Shown here: in pieces, positions 1-10,875 of the stretch
How the letters are laid out: every line of letters starts with the position of its first letter
How positions within the stretch are numbered: the stretch's first letter is position 1
Assembly: GCA_023212725.1 (NCBI GenBank)
Contig: JALBYF010000012.1
Location: forward strand, 243,755-307,754
Direction: 5' to 3'
Source of the DNA: Tranzscheliella williamsii
Taxonomy: Eukaryota; Basidiomycota; Ustilaginomycetes; Ustilaginales; Ustilaginaceae
DNA length: 64,000 nucleotides
Program-made: the position numbers and the translations under genes
The notes under the pieces: generated by a model
Told to the model about the DNA's origin: nothing
The model's input: the letters and a program-made list of their open reading frames with translations, nothing else
Databases searched by the model: none

Positions 1-1722
1 GCGAATTAGCGGTGTTCATACTGAGAGCGGATGGGATGCAGAGCTGGTTGGGCACGATTTCGTACTACACGGCAAGACACGGCCACTACAGTATCAACAC
101 AAGATGCGCCTCCATGTGTGTGTACCTACAGGGGAAGGCAGGTGGCGGCCGAGGCCTTGCGGATCGACCTGGCTGGCTCGACAGCAGGCCGAGGATCGTA
201 CGGACGAGGCAGGTATGTCGCTCTCATTGCTGAGCACGGGCTTCTGCCAGGATGGCCAGAGGAGGTGGCTGCCTGGCAGCTTGGTTGGCGGGGAAGGCAT
301 GCGGATCGACAGACATGTGGCAGGCTGCCTAGTTTCTGGCCCGGCCTCAGCGAGCGCCTTAGTTCGCCGCCTATGTGTGCCCCTAGGAGTCAAGCCTAGC
401 GGCAAACATACTATAGCTGCCGTTCGCCTGACGCCTGAAGCAGTTGAGCGAGGGGAGATGACCTGTCGCTAGTCGGGCGCATCTGTTCTCCTGCACAATC
501 ACGCGCTCGGAAGCACAGCGACATCAAGTGTGACGGAAAGTGGTTACATGGAGAAAGAGCATTCTAAAACGGGATCGACGTGCATGGATGATGCTTTGCC
601 TGCGTCGGCTCGATAGCAGAGATGCGCTCACCAGCTCGGCTGGCTGCATCACCAGTGAGATTGCGCTGTCAAATTCGAGTTGGCAGAAACAACAGCATCA
701 TCATCACACTCACACCACTAGGCTGGTACCCTTTCCTATCGTCAGCCGTTTGCGTGTTCCCAGTACAACGCTGTCACCAGCACGAGTTGCCAGCTCAGGC
801 AGCATACACCCCGCAACGCTATGGTTCGGTATTCTGCTGCGTGGACAAATCGGCAGCGGTAGAGGCCCGGCTTCAAGGCCCGACAGGCAATGCGCTGGCA
901 GATTGGTTCGGAGTAAGGACGCTGTGAGCTGTTGCCACTTGCATCTGGCTGGCATGTAGCGTTTCTGCGCGCCACGGCCCGGCTGGCTCTTGGTTGCAAC
1001 ACATATCAATTACAATTACTCGCGCAAGGTTAGGCATGCCCGACGCGTCGGATTTCCCTCGCATGCACATCCACTCAGACAGCTCATCTGCTCAAGCACC
1101 GCAACCTGACACTTCTTCCCCTGTGTTGGTCTCGCATCAGTGTTCCCGCAAGATGGTACTTGCCCGGGACGGTTCATTTGGGGGCTGGACTACGATTATC
1201 ATTCCCCTCGGAGCAGCCCCTAGAGGCTTTGTGGCTCCATTCGGTTGCTATGGCCTATTGTCAATACAGCTCTCGGCTCGACATAACTGGTTGGCAAGGT
1301 AGCTAGCTGGCGTTGAATTCGCCTCACTGCACCGGTCCAAGCTAGATAGCAAGCAACCCATCATGCCCTCAAGCGCGACCTTTTTCTCTGCTTCAGAAGT
1401 GGGCACAGCCATGCGGCTGAGTGGATCAAGGGGCTAAAAGCCCTTTACGGCTCCAGCTTAAGTGCATGGCAAATAAGCAACCCTATTTTTTCGCAAATTT
1501 CTGCTGCCCTTTTGTTCCGATTAATGGAAGGGATTTCTAGGATGCACATCATTTTGTGCTGGCCCAAAAACAGGTACACCCATTCACAACATGTTAGTGA
1601 TTGATGGCATCCATGCTAACAGCGAGTACTCTGTTTCTTGCGGAGATGGCAACAAGCAGGGGTGGTTGTGGATGAGCCAGGATCCGAGCAGCTCGAGTCG
1701 GCCGTGTGATTTGGTAGGATGT
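1..1722. other. Region with no recognised gene (start of window)
   Basis: Several short open frames exist on both strands, but none has a recognisable domain, codon bias or splice pattern. The right part lies downstream of TIM21 and should hold its 3' UTR. No tRNA arms, transposon ends or long repeats were seen. Confidence 0.5.
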
Positions 1723-3018
1723 TCACCGCTCCACGTCGCCTAGCTTTCTTACGACCCACACCCTTTCCCGCATCGTGGCGCTAGAGCTGGGGATGTCGAC
1801 GAAGAAGTTCTTGTACTGATACACGCCGTTCTCATCCTTGACCATCTCGGCATGCACTTCTCCCGTAGCCCACGTTCCAGGCTCTTTCTTGCTTGCGGAG
1901 AGTTTGCCAAGCGCGTCTGTTGAACCTCGCGCCAGACCGGACAGACCGCCGAAAGTGTAGGAAAAAGCTCGGCCAAAGACGCTCGGTGTGGGTGTAGAAG
2001 ACGAAGAGCTCGCCTCTGAATTCAGTCCGCGCACGTCGGTATCTGCGCCATCTTCTGATGCTGTAGTCGAGCCGTGGTCCGGACTGTCGAGATCAAGGCC
2101 CAGCTGCTCGCCAATCCATTCGCCTCCCTCGGTCACCTTCCTGCCAATCCATTTGCCCGCCTCGATGGCCTCTTGTCTTGTTCGGTCCCAGAGCGTCAGG
2201 TCGTGGTCCTTTTCCCTCGCCTCGACGAAGAACCTCAGCAACATCATGTCTTTGCCTGTCTTTTCGTCCGTAAATGTGACCGACGCCACCGACCTGGACC
2301 TTCGGCCTCTCGCTGGAGGATTTAGTGGAGAAAAGTCCGAGGTGGTTGTGAAAGCCGAAGAAGTGTGGAATCGATACGGCGGCAACAGGTGCTCACCCAC
2401 CGCCCTGCTGCTCTGGACACGTTTGCAGGCATCAGAGAAGACCACGGTTGGGCTGTTCTTGGCAAAAAGCTCCGAGGTCAAAGCATACACAAGTACAAAC
2501 GTCAACGCTGCTCCACCAACGATCAGCACGGTACGCGACGACTGTACGGTGGCCCTGGCAACCTTCTCGCCACCTTTCAAGTCCTTCCATTTCTTGCCCT
2601 GGCCTGTCATCCTGTCAACGATCCCGGGGCTGGAGCTACCCATACCGCCCCCAGCAGAAAGCCCGGCCATACCGAGAGGTATTTCGCCGCCTCGGCCCCC
2701 GGCAGCCGCCTGGAGGGCCGCCTCCGCCGTTGCATTGAATCTTGGCTTCGCCTCAGCATCCGCTAGGGAAGAAGATGTCGTGGAAGAAGAAGAAGCCCGC
2801 AGTCCATCCAGTATCTGGCGCTGCGTGAAAGCAGCTTGCGATGATTTGAGATGGTCGCGGTCTGAGTGCGACGATGGAGCAGACTTTGCACATCGTTTTT
2901 GGCTGACATGCATGTATTGCGAATGGACGATGATAGGCTGAAGGAAAGATAGGCGAGTCGGACCCGGACCCACTTTTAAGAGTCTCAGTGGCATCGTTGC
3001 CGCCACGACCTGGACCAT
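1723..3018 (-). CDS. TIM21: Mitochondrial inner-membrane import subunit Tim21
   Basis: Tim21 is an inner-membrane subunit of the TIM23 translocase; it contacts Tom22 and links the import channel to the respiratory chain. The product is 431 residues if translation starts at the ATG at 3018 (alternative ATG at 2994). An Arg/Lys-bearing N-terminus fits a mitochondrial presequence. One membrane segment lies at about residues 162-184, followed by the intermembrane-space domain, with a strand ending LLRFFVEAR near 260-268 and the segment GEVHAEM near 386-392 that typifies the family. The open frame continues upstream to 3285, but that part does not look like presequence. Yeast Tim21 is about 240 residues; this one is larger because of a Gly/Ala/Ser-rich N-terminal spacer and an acidic, Ser-rich insertion at about 270-380. 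It is divergent from the Yippee gene. Confidence 0.85.
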   Translation of the reverse strand: MVQVVAATMPLRLLKVGPGPTRLSFLQPIIVHSQYMHVSQKRCAKSAPSSHSDRDHLKSSQAAFTQRQILDGLRASSSSTTSSSLADAEAKPRFNATAEAALQAAAGGRGGEIPLGMAGLSAGGGMGSSSPGIVDRMTGQGKKWKDLKGGEKVARATVQSSRTVLIVGGAALTFVLVYALTSELFAKNSPTVVFSDACKRVQSSRAVGEHLLPPYRFHTSSAFTTTSDFSPLNPPARGRRSRSVASVTFTDEKTGKDMMLLRFFVEAREKDHDLTLWDRTRQEAIEAGKWIGRKVTEGGEWIGEQLGLDLDSPDHGSTTASEDGADTDVRGLNSEASSSSSTPTPSVFGRAFSYTFGGLSGLARGSTDALGKLSASKKEPGTWATGEVHAEMVKDENGVYQYKNFFVDIPSSSATMRERVWVVRKLGDVER

Positions 3019-3955
3019 CGTGAAAATGAGCTGCTTGGTGCTTAACGAGACCGTCCGCTGGTGATGTGGATGATGCGGATAACCGACCCGCGGTGTCACC
3101 TTCGACTTCCGTTGGTGACGATTGGAAGGCCGATAGCCGGCTTCCGTGAATCGGCGTTTCGGCCGACAGTACGTCTCTCCAGATTTTGTGATCCTCCACT
3201 TCCCTACGTGTAATTTAGCGCCAGCTTGATGTGAAATTATTAGTGGGGAGTGTTGCTGCACCTCCTGATCAACCCGCATGAGCAAAGAGTACTACGCCTA
3301 GTTTTGCTGACCGTACGCGCACAACTCAGCAGCAATGCGAGAGGTTTGGACCCTTAGCTCGTGGGAAATTGGAGCTCTTTACCTATTGCCCTGTGCTCGT
3401 ACAATACAGGTTGCAAGACGAGGCCTGACCACTTCGCTGATATGGCTGCCCAAGCGCCCTTGTCAGGAGGCAGGATCGTTGACTGTAGTACAAGCGCAAC
3501 CTGAGGCTTCATACCATTACTGCCTCTGCATTTTCCTCTACCCTTTCCATTTCACTTACTCCCTCCCACATCCGTCTCATCTAGACAATTGGCGACGTCT
3601 ACCCCTCGCTCTGCCAAGGCTTGGGTCGAAAGTAGCTCCTCACACCTGAAACGTAGCGGCTAGGCAACTCATTGACTGCTAAGTTTGGCTCAGCGCACCG
3701 CTGTAACCACAACGACGACTGCACCCCTCCTGAGCTTGTCTTCTGAGCTTCTCTTGGTCAGTGGCGAGAGTGGAACAACTTGTGCTTGGGGCCGCTCAAG
3801 AAAAAGACAAGGTCAGCGCATAAGGTCTTATCTACGGTAGCACCCTTGAGCGACTGGCTTCCACTAGAGGAGCTACTTCTTGTGCAAGCACTGCTTCGAC
3901 AAAGCACTACACCAGCCCATTCCCCCGCTTACGGTTCTCTGCTCTGTTCATCAAG
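3019..3955. promoter_or_regulatory. Divergent intergenic region, TIM21 / Yippee
   Basis: This 0.9 kb region separates the starts of two divergent genes and should hold both promoters. Pyrimidine-rich runs lie near 3530-3620. No defined operator was recognised. Confidence 0.4.
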
Positions 3956-4288
3956 ATGGGTATGACGCACAGAGAGTATCTCAGTAGCCAGCGGATCTTT
4001 GGCTGCAGAAAATGCAAGACGCACCTCACCACGATCGAGAGCCTGGTAAGTCGGGCCTTCAACGGGCAGCATGGGAGGGCATACCTATTTGATGCCGTCT
4101 CGAACATCTCTCTCGGTGATGCTGAGGACAGACACATGACTACAGGCTTGCACACGGTCCGAGACATCCGCTGCCTCAAGTGCAGGACGGTGCTCGGCTG
4201 GAAGTACGATAAAGCCTTTGTGGCAGCCGAGAAGTACAAGGAGAACAAATTCATCCTTGAAAAGGAGCTGACTGTCGATGTTCACTGA
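3956..4288 (+). CDS. Yippee-family zinc-binding protein (Moh1-like)
   Basis: A complete single-exon protein of 110 residues, the usual Yippee length. The family folds around one zinc ion held by two CxxC pairs; here these are CRKC (residues 17-20) and CLKC in the second half. The family core SRAFNGQHGRAYLF and the later GWKYDKAF segment are both present. In fungi the yeast member is Moh1; animal Yippee-like proteins resemble the substrate-binding fold of cereblon and Mis18. The exact function here is not known. A GGTAAGT string inside the frame near 4031 looks like a splice donor, but the residues it encodes (LVSR) are part of the conserved core, so it is coding. Start: the first ATG at 3956; a second lies two codons later. 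Confidence 0.92.
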   Translation: MGMTHREYLSSQRIFGCRKCKTHLTTIESLVSRAFNGQHGRAYLFDAVSNISLGDAEDRHMTTGLHTVRDIRCLKCRTVLGWKYDKAFVAAEKYKENKFILEKELTVDVH

Positions 4289-5955
4289 CGGGCTCGCCAC
4301 TTAGCAATACCCCTTGTGCACCGCCCGCACTGCCGCTCGGAATCCTACACAACAGGTGCAAGACTGGTAAAAAGGAGGGCATGCGTGGTGTCGCACCCGC
4401 TTTACTACGTCTCGCTTGCCGAACCCCAAGAACGAGCCTACACAGGATGCCTGGACGAGCAGGGGCGCGCCACTGAGCGCTACACATGGCCGGCAGCCGG
4501 GACGCCGTAGGACTGCATTCGCTAGGTCCAAGAGCACGCGGGCATAAGTACTTTAGCCATTGGCTCTATGGGCCTCACAATACTCAAGCAGGCCTTCGCA
4601 ACGCATATGCTGCTGGCTAGGCGTTGCCATTGAGTCTCGGGCAACTTGGAGGATAGCAACTCGGCCATCGATGCAATGACCGCCCTTTGCTTCTTTTTTC
4701 ACATAGTCGTTGCCTTACTGTAACTCGCGGAGTTCTTTCCAGAACGCTTCTTTCTTATAGTCCTGCAAGCCTTACATAATATTCGCGCAAATCGCGGGGT
4801 GGAGACATCTTTGACTGCCGTCTTGCCAGGACATGTCGGGTTGTGGACACCCACTGCTTGCATCGTGTTTGTCGCTTTGCTACTACCGCGGATGACCAAG
4901 CGCTGTGTCGTGCGATAATGCTCACCATCACAGCTTCTAGCTTTTTTTTACCGGGAAAGAACAAAGCTAGTTCTGCAACAACCTAAGCGCTAGAGGAATT
5001 GATGTGAGCGGCAAAAGTCGTGTATACGCCGGCCACAGAGTCTCACCAACTTCATTCTATACCGAACGATCGCCTGCTAGACTGCTCCGCTGAGTATGCG
5101 ACTGTGCACTCTTCAGCGAGTGTTGTTGCAGCACCGGCGCAGCCATCACATCTGGTACGTAGGGATACTTGTGCCACTAGCAGCATGCCCTGTTCGTCGG
5201 TGCAGGTCGAGACTTGGCACACTTGAGCCGGGTGGAGGAGAGATGCGCTATGGCAGAGGTTCAGCGAAGCAGAGCCGCATCTTGCCTAGCTGATGGGAGC
5301 AAGCGTGTCGCACCCTGTCTCGGCCGGCTTGAAGAGTAACTTTCTGCCGAGGTCGCAGCGTCTGGCTCCGCAACACCGAAACTAATCTAAACCGGTAGCT
5401 AAATACAAAAAAGGGCTGCTAAACGCGACGTCTGATTACAGAACCGTATTACCACTTGGGGTTGAGATTTTCAGCGTGCATTTTGGGCATTCGGACAGTG
5501 TTCCTGCGCTGTCAAGCCTAGAACAAAAAGGATCGACGCCGGACCATTCTGCGCCTCAACATGCTTGAAGGTCACATTTACGATTCAGATTCAGATTCTG
5601 GCTCGTGATCTGCCTGGCTTGGTATGCCTCCTTTCCCCAGTGTAGACTTGGCAAGAAACAACAGCGGACGAGGTCGCGTTCACTGTGCCCTCTCTTGTCC
5701 TCGTCGTCATCACTACCATCATCATCGCCATCTGACCCCTCTCACCGCCGCCACCATCTCCTCACTTCCCAGCAATACCCACTCCGTCCGCTCACCGTTC
5801 TGGCCTCCTGTCTGATACTGTCTTTCGTGTTCCGTGTTGATACGCAACTAGCACATTCCCACATTCTCTACCTGCACGACAGTTACCAAGCGAGCCTTGC
5901 TCTCTTTCGCCCCTTCACGCAGATCGGCCCACCTTCCGCCGTACCTCTCGCACCA
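4289..5955. other. Intergenic region upstream of the GPI-protein gene
   Basis: No gene is recognised in this 1.7 kb stretch. The last 350 bases are pyrimidine-rich and free of stops in the frame of the next gene, but they encode low-complexity sequence ahead of a clear signal peptide, so they are taken as its leader. Confidence 0.45.
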
Positions 5956-6954
5956 ATGAAGCGCTTCTCCTTTGCGGCCGCTGTCGTTGCGGCTGTGCTC
6001 CTGGGAGCCGGTCATGCCGTGGCTCAGGCCTCAAACACCACCACCGCCACAAACACCACCACCGCCACCTCCGACATCCCAGATAGCGTCTCCTCGGATT
6101 GCAAGACCTTCCTCACCGAGTTCAATTCAGACACTGCACTCAACTCGTGCACCGCGCCGCTTCTCTCCGCTATCACGCTCAAGTCCAACGCCACCGAAGC
6201 CTCCACGCAACTCAACTCCACCTTGTCTGGGCTCTGCTCTACCTCGACGAGCTGCGACGCCAACGTGATTCGAAGTTATCTCGATAAATTCTGGCAGGCT
6301 TGTTCCACCGATTTGCAGTCCGATGACAAAGACGTACAGACCTACGTACAGGGCCACTACGACAGTCTCTATATGCTTACGCCCCTGGTCAACTCCATCT
6401 GCCTCAAAGACTCTTCGAATAACTTTTGTCTCCAAACGGTTGCCAAGGCTGCTGCCTCCTCCACGGCCACGAGCAAGAAACGATCCTTGCTAGCGGATGA
6501 GGATGGCGAGGACGAAGAGGACGAGGGACCGGAAGAGACGCTTGAGGAACTGCTTAAACGCCAGTCGCTCAATGACGTCGAGGACCAGATCACACAGACC
6601 TCGGGCACGAGCAACAACGCCGCCTTCCTCTTCGTCCAGTCGACAAGCCCCAAGGCCATCCTCTGCTCCGAATGCGCCCAGAAGATCTTGGCCAAGTACA
6701 TCCAATTCGAGACCTCCATTCCGTACGGCATTGGCCTACGCACATCGAATATTCTTGCGCCACAATCCGACATTTACAAGGCTCAGGAGCAGACCTGTGG
6801 CAAGGATTTTGTCAACCAGATCAACGTTGAGGCCGGGACGACCTCCTTTGCCACGGTCGGTGCTGCATCCTCCCTTCTGGGCGCTGGAAACGGCCGAGTC
6901 ACGGTCCTCGCCACGCTTGCTGCTGCCGCCGCCGCTGCCGGCCTCCTCCTCTAG
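5956..6954 (+). CDS. Secreted GPI-anchored protein, DUF7729-like
   Basis: A protein of 332 residues. Residues 1-23 form a signal peptide (MKRF then a hydrophobic Ala/Val core ending AVAQA). A Thr/Asn-rich stretch and a cysteine-bearing domain starting near SSDCKTFLTEF follow. The C-terminus is a long Ala/Leu hydrophobic tail expected of a GPI-attachment signal. Two dibasic sites, KKR at 174-176 and KR at 201-202, bracket a strongly acidic segment, a layout typical of Kex2 cleavage in the Golgi. The cysteine pattern resembles a fungal domain of unknown function that I recall as DUF7729; that name is from memory. It probably sits in the plasma membrane or cell wall. The start at 5956 was chosen because it places the signal peptide at the N-terminus. 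Confidence 0.8.
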   Translation: MKRFSFAAAVVAAVLLGAGHAVAQASNTTTATNTTTATSDIPDSVSSDCKTFLTEFNSDTALNSCTAPLLSAITLKSNATEASTQLNSTLSGLCSTSTSCDANVIRSYLDKFWQACSTDLQSDDKDVQTYVQGHYDSLYMLTPLVNSICLKDSSNNFCLQTVAKAAASSTATSKKRSLLADEDGEDEEDEGPEETLEELLKRQSLNDVEDQITQTSGTSNNAAFLFVQSTSPKAILCSECAQKILAKYIQFETSIPYGIGLRTSNILAPQSDIYKAQEQTCGKDFVNQINVEAGTTSFATVGAASSLLGAGNGRVTVLATLAAAAAAAGLLL

Positions 6955-7353
6955 GAGGCTGTCCACCACGCCCCGAACTATGCCCAGCGTGTCGAGCCAG
7001 AGTGCAGTGGGTAAAGTCGACGACGCTGGATCGTCCGTTGCTTCCTGCCCGCTCCTCCGGTCGCGCGCCGCGGCAGCCCGTCACGACTGTCTTTTTCCTC
7101 TGTCCCTTGGGACGCCTCGTTGTAACGGCCTTACCTGCCCGTGCCCTTTCGTCCCTTTCGTTGCGATTACTAGCCTTTTCCCTTCCACATTCGGCCTTAC
7201 GCTTCGTTCGCCAACTGGCGCTTGTGTATTGACACAGCATCTTGCACATGATATCTATATCTGGACAAATTCGAGGGCCGGGTCTGACGTGGGCTTGTGG
7301 AAAAAACAGAGTTGGCTTGAGGGAGGCGGAAGAGGTGGGGGTTTTGGCTAGGG
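6955..7353. other. Convergent intergenic region
   Basis: The stretch lies between the 3' ends of the GPI-protein gene (+) and the paraoxonase-like gene (-). It should hold both 3' UTRs. No other feature was recognised. Confidence 0.4.
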
Positions 7354-9177
7354 CTAAGAGTTGGTGTTGGGGGAGGGTGGAGGGAGGGTGCCGCCGACGG
7401 GGGCGCAGGCGAGAACGCCAGCGTAGAGGCCAGCGACGAGCATGGCGGCGGGAGCGTCTGCGTCTGTGGAATGGGGATGCCAGAGGGTGGTTGCGCTGGA
7501 GGGGAGGTGGAGGGGCGTGGAGTGGTTGCGGCCCGTGGACTGGAAGACGGAGTGGATTGTGAAGCGGGAGTCGTGGCCGAGGGAGCGTGTGTGGGCGGGG
7601 AGGGGGGCGGGGCGGTCTGCCCAGAGGTGCTGTGCGAGGGCGGGGAGGGCGTGGGGGGGGAGGCCGTTGCGGTGGGAGGCGGAGGTGGTGATGCGGACTG
7701 CCCACGACGGCGAGGGACGGTGGTGGGGGTCGCGCGCCATTGCGATCAGTGCCAGTGGTGCAGGGTGGCCGGTTGCCATCAGGGCGCGCGGCAGCAGCTC
7801 GTCCGCGCCGGCGGCCGCGCGCCGCTCCACCGCCCAGGCCAGGTTGTCTACCCGGAAGGGCAGGTACAGCTTATCGCGCAGCTGCACCTCCCACCCGCCC
7901 GCTGCACCCGCGATCTCGTAGATCCACACCCCCGGGTACGTCGTACTGGCGACCACCATCACCCGCGCCTCGGTATCCACGACCAGCCCGTTGGCAAACG
8001 GAATCCCGCGCGCCACGATGTGGGCGCGCACACCGTGCGCCCCCGCAGCAGCATCGTCAAACTCGACGTAGCTGACCCACCCCAGCGGCAGCCCCAGCAC
8101 GGTCTCGACCTGCGCCAGAACAGCCGCAAGCCGCGGCGAGCTGGCAGCACGCGCAAGCCACCCCGCCAGCCTGACCCGCCAAGACGCCGGCACGACAGAC
8201 ACCGCCGACGCACCCACCACATGCTGCCACACCACCTTCATGTGTGCCTCCAGCGGACCGGGCCGCCGCGCAAACAGATGGTCGTTGCTCACCACAAACG
8301 ACGTGCTGGACACCGGGTAGACCGAGTTCGGCGTGTGCGTCGCCAGCGGATGCATCACCGTCCGCACGTACCGCGCCTTCCACCGCGCGTCCGCCGCGGA
8401 CGAGCTGGGTCCGGTCAGGTCAAACACCTCAACCGTACTCGCCCTCCGCTGGTGGTTGACGACAAAGAGCCGGCGCGCCCGGGATCCTGGCGCCTCGTCG
8501 CCTTCGGCTGGTTCGGCGTGCCAGAAGCCGACACCGAGCGGGTGAAAGTCGCTGCCGGGGGGGAAGCCGACGAGTTCGACGGCGACCGCTTTGCCTTGTT
8601 GCCGCTGTGTGACGTCACTAGCGCCGGGGAAGAGATCCGCGTAGTCGAGCGTCCAGAGGGTGCCTCTCGGAGTCGGGTCGGCGAGGGGCCCCATGACGGT
8701 GTTCCAGGAGGGCCTGTTGGCGTCGCAGCTCACGAGGGCCGTGTGAGCGGAGCCAGGGATGTGGTGCACATCCTCGCAGTATTGGAAGCCAGGCTCGACG
8801 GCCTGCACCATATGGCATTCCGGTGCAGCGCCCACAGGGCCTTGACTCAGTTCCGCAGGGTAGGTCGTCGAGTTGGCGGCCATGCGCACTGCTCGGTACG
8901 TCGGCCGCACCCAGAACGCTGGCATCCGGCTGCCGGGCCCCAGCGCAGACATCAGCCACGGCAGATAGAACAAGACCGGCAGCACGACGAGCGCAGCCAC
9001 GAGAATCAGCATCGCTGTCAGCGGCGAGACCTTCGCCCCTGTAGAGCCTGCTACACGCTTTTGCCCCGCCAGCCGGTTCTTGTGGGATCCTCGCCGTCCT
9101 GCTACCGCTGCGGCAGCGTCGGCCTCGCCCTGTCGCCGTTCTTCCTCTCTCATCTTCCTCAAATACTGAAATGGCAT
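7354..9177 (-). CDS. Membrane-anchored paraoxonase/arylesterase-like beta-propeller
   Basis: A protein of 607 residues. A basic cytosolic N-terminus is followed by one membrane segment at about 53-78, giving a probable type II topology, and then a six-bladed propeller of the paraoxonase (PON) type. Residues matching the calcium ligands of human PON1 are all visible: E135 and D136 in CED, N284 in PNS, N396 in ANGL, and D444-N445 in DNL. H212 in FHPLG matches the PON1 histidine in its NPHG motif. The family hydrolyses lactones and aryl esters; the natural substrate here is unknown. Ala/Gly/Arg-rich linkers make it longer than PON1 (355 residues). The ATG at 9177 is the first in frame. GC is very high, as in the neighbouring coding regions, so it does not look foreign. 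Confidence 0.8.
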   Translation of the reverse strand: MPFQYLRKMREEERRQGEADAAAAVAGRRGSHKNRLAGQKRVAGSTGAKVSPLTAMLILVAALVVLPVLFYLPWLMSALGPGSRMPAFWVRPTYRAVRMAANSTTYPAELSQGPVGAAPECHMVQAVEPGFQYCEDVHHIPGSAHTALVSCDANRPSWNTVMGPLADPTPRGTLWTLDYADLFPGASDVTQRQQGKAVAVELVGFPPGSDFHPLGVGFWHAEPAEGDEAPGSRARRLFVVNHQRRASTVEVFDLTGPSSSAADARWKARYVRTVMHPLATHTPNSVYPVSSTSFVVSNDHLFARRPGPLEAHMKVVWQHVVGASAVSVVPASWRVRLAGWLARAASSPRLAAVLAQVETVLGLPLGWVSYVEFDDAAAGAHGVRAHIVARGIPFANGLVVDTEARVMVVASTTYPGVWIYEIAGAAGGWEVQLRDKLYLPFRVDNLAWAVERRAAAGADELLPRALMATGHPAPLALIAMARDPHHRPSPSWAVRITTSASHRNGLPPHALPALAQHLWADRPAPLPAHTRSLGHDSRFTIHSVFQSTGRNHSTPLHLPSSATTLWHPHSTDADAPAAMLVAGLYAGVLACAPVGGTLPPPSPNTNS

Positions 9178-10279
9178 CTTCCTCGGTTTGCACGGATATA
9201 GAGTAGCACAGAGTCACGTCCTACACTATCTGTTTCTCCCCTTTAAGTACTTGATTCGAACTGCGGCAACTGCAGTTGCAGCGCTTCTGGATGGCGTTAC
9301 GACTCCACGGAGAGCTGAACATACTTAGGCATCGCTATCCAATGCGCAGGAACGTATTGCAAGGCGTCATGCACAGGCGTGTGCGACAGTGTATTGCCAG
9401 CCAAAGTGACATTCAGGTGATGCGGGTTCGCATCGGCAGCCGCTCAGTACAATGGTCATGGCTGCTACACTTTCTGCTGACGGCAGTGTTTCCACGGTAC
9501 CGCTCACGGCCATCCGTACAGACAGGAGGGGGAGAGTGCTGAAGGTCTGATTTTTTCAGTGTTTTGGGGATGTATGATGTGCGTACAAGGGCAAGATAGG
9601 TAGAAGGCAGAACAGATCATGTCACGGAAGTGAGGAGGATGGGGTAAGACCATAATTGACTACGAAGCCGATGCAGCAACATCGGATCCGTGCCATCGTA
9701 GGAAGGGCGTATATGTAGGTGCAGATATATGAAATGCCTTGTCATCCACCCTCGATCGCGCCCACCAAGTTCCTTGTAACCCGGCGATCCAAGGTTGCTG
9801 GTGCCCGTTGATGCTCAAGTGTGAGAGGAAAGAATACAGAACAAGAGCCAGATTGTGAGCCATCAGGGCGGGCACAGAACCTCTTCCTCTGGGGGCGCCA
9901 GAGTCAGTTAGAAAAAAGGGGAACAGGGAGTTTGACTAGCTCAAACACTTTTACAGTGCATGAACCAGTCGCTTTTGTCCCAAGAACTTGTCCATTTTGA
10001 GAACAAAGCCGAAGGATGGATGTCGTGGGGAAGTAGATGGAGCAAGAACATGCCAAAAGGTACAGATCGTCCGCTTTTGACGACGTCAAGCCGATGAGAG
10101 TGTCGAATGCATTGTCATGCCTTGGGACGCAATTGGTAATAAACGTCGCGAGTGCCAGAAGAGCAGGCCCAAAAGAATGTCGGGAGAAGGCATGCCTGAG
10201 ATTGAATGCGAGGTGGAGAAGGAAGCAAGCAGCCGAACAAAGGTCAAAGAAAAGAAACGAAACCGTGCGGTGAGGCAGG
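9178..10279. other. Intergenic region
   Basis: It lies between the start of the paraoxonase-like gene (-) and the stop of eL19 (-). Expected contents are the promoter of the former and the 3' UTR of the latter. Only short non-conserved open frames are present. Confidence 0.4.
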
Positions 10280-10867
10280 TTACTTCTTCTCCTCGGCCTC
10301 GTTCTCGACAGCGATGATGGCAGCTCGCTTCTCGAGGACTCGCTGAGCTCGTCGCTCTCGCATGGCCTTGTTGCGCATTCGGCGGGCCTCCATCTGGTCG
10401 GAGAGGTGCTTGGATCGAGCAGCCTCGGCCTTGGCCTTGTGAATGTGCTCCATCAAGACACGCTTGTTCTTGAAAACGTTACCCTTGGACTTGAGGTAGA
10501 GCTCGTGGTAGAGATGCTTGTCAATCTTACCCGACTCTCGGTACTTCCGCAAGAGTCGTCGGAGAACACGCTGTCGTCGCATCCACATGACCTTGGTGGG
10601 CATTCGGGCCTCGGAGGAACCCTTTCGGTGACCCTGTCCGGTACCACGGCCGGCTCGCTTGGCGGCGGCGGTGGCACGGGCTCGGGATCGAGAGCCGCCA
10701 ACAACGGGCTTTCGGATGATTTGACCGTCTCGGACGAGCTTTCGGATGTTGGCTCGAGAGTTGGCGTTGCCAATGTCGGTCTGCTCGGCGGGGTCGAGCC
10801 AAATCTTTCTCTTACCGCATCCGAGAACGGAGGCAGCAAGACGCTTCTGTGTTCTGAGGTTGACCAT
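10280..10867 (-). CDS. RPL19: 60S ribosomal protein L19 (eL19)
   Basis: A complete protein of 195 residues. It opens [20 protein letters not shown], followed by KIWLDPAE, and continues with the basic central region ([17 protein letters not shown], then [14 protein letters not shown]) and the long helical tail [17 protein letters not shown], all diagnostic of eL19. It is a structural protein of the large ribosomal subunit near the exit tunnel and forms an inter-subunit bridge with its C-terminal helix. Just upstream of the ATG on the minus strand is a good 3' splice site (branch point TGCTGAC, then a pyrimidine run and TAG at 10876-10878), so the mRNA probably has a 5' UTR intron. The start MVNL fits all eL19 proteins. 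Confidence 0.97.
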   Translation of the reverse strand: MVNLRTQKRLAASVLGCGKRKIWLDPAEQTDIGNANSRANIRKLVRDGQIIRKPVVGGSRSRARATAAAKRAGRGTGQGHRKGSSEARMPTKVMWMRRQRVLRRLLRKYRESGKIDKHLYHELYLKSKGNVFKNKRVLMEHIHKAKAEAARSKHLSDQMEARRMRNKAMRERRAQRVLEKRAAIIAVENEAEEKK

Positions 10868-10875
10868 CTTGATGA

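Noticed and set aside
1988..2941. 317-codon open frame on the plus strand
   Set aside because: It is the exact antisense of TIM21, has no domain and arises from high GC.
7471..9201. 576-codon open frame on the plus strand
   Set aside because: Antisense to the paraoxonase-like gene; His/Arg-rich low-complexity translation with no family features.
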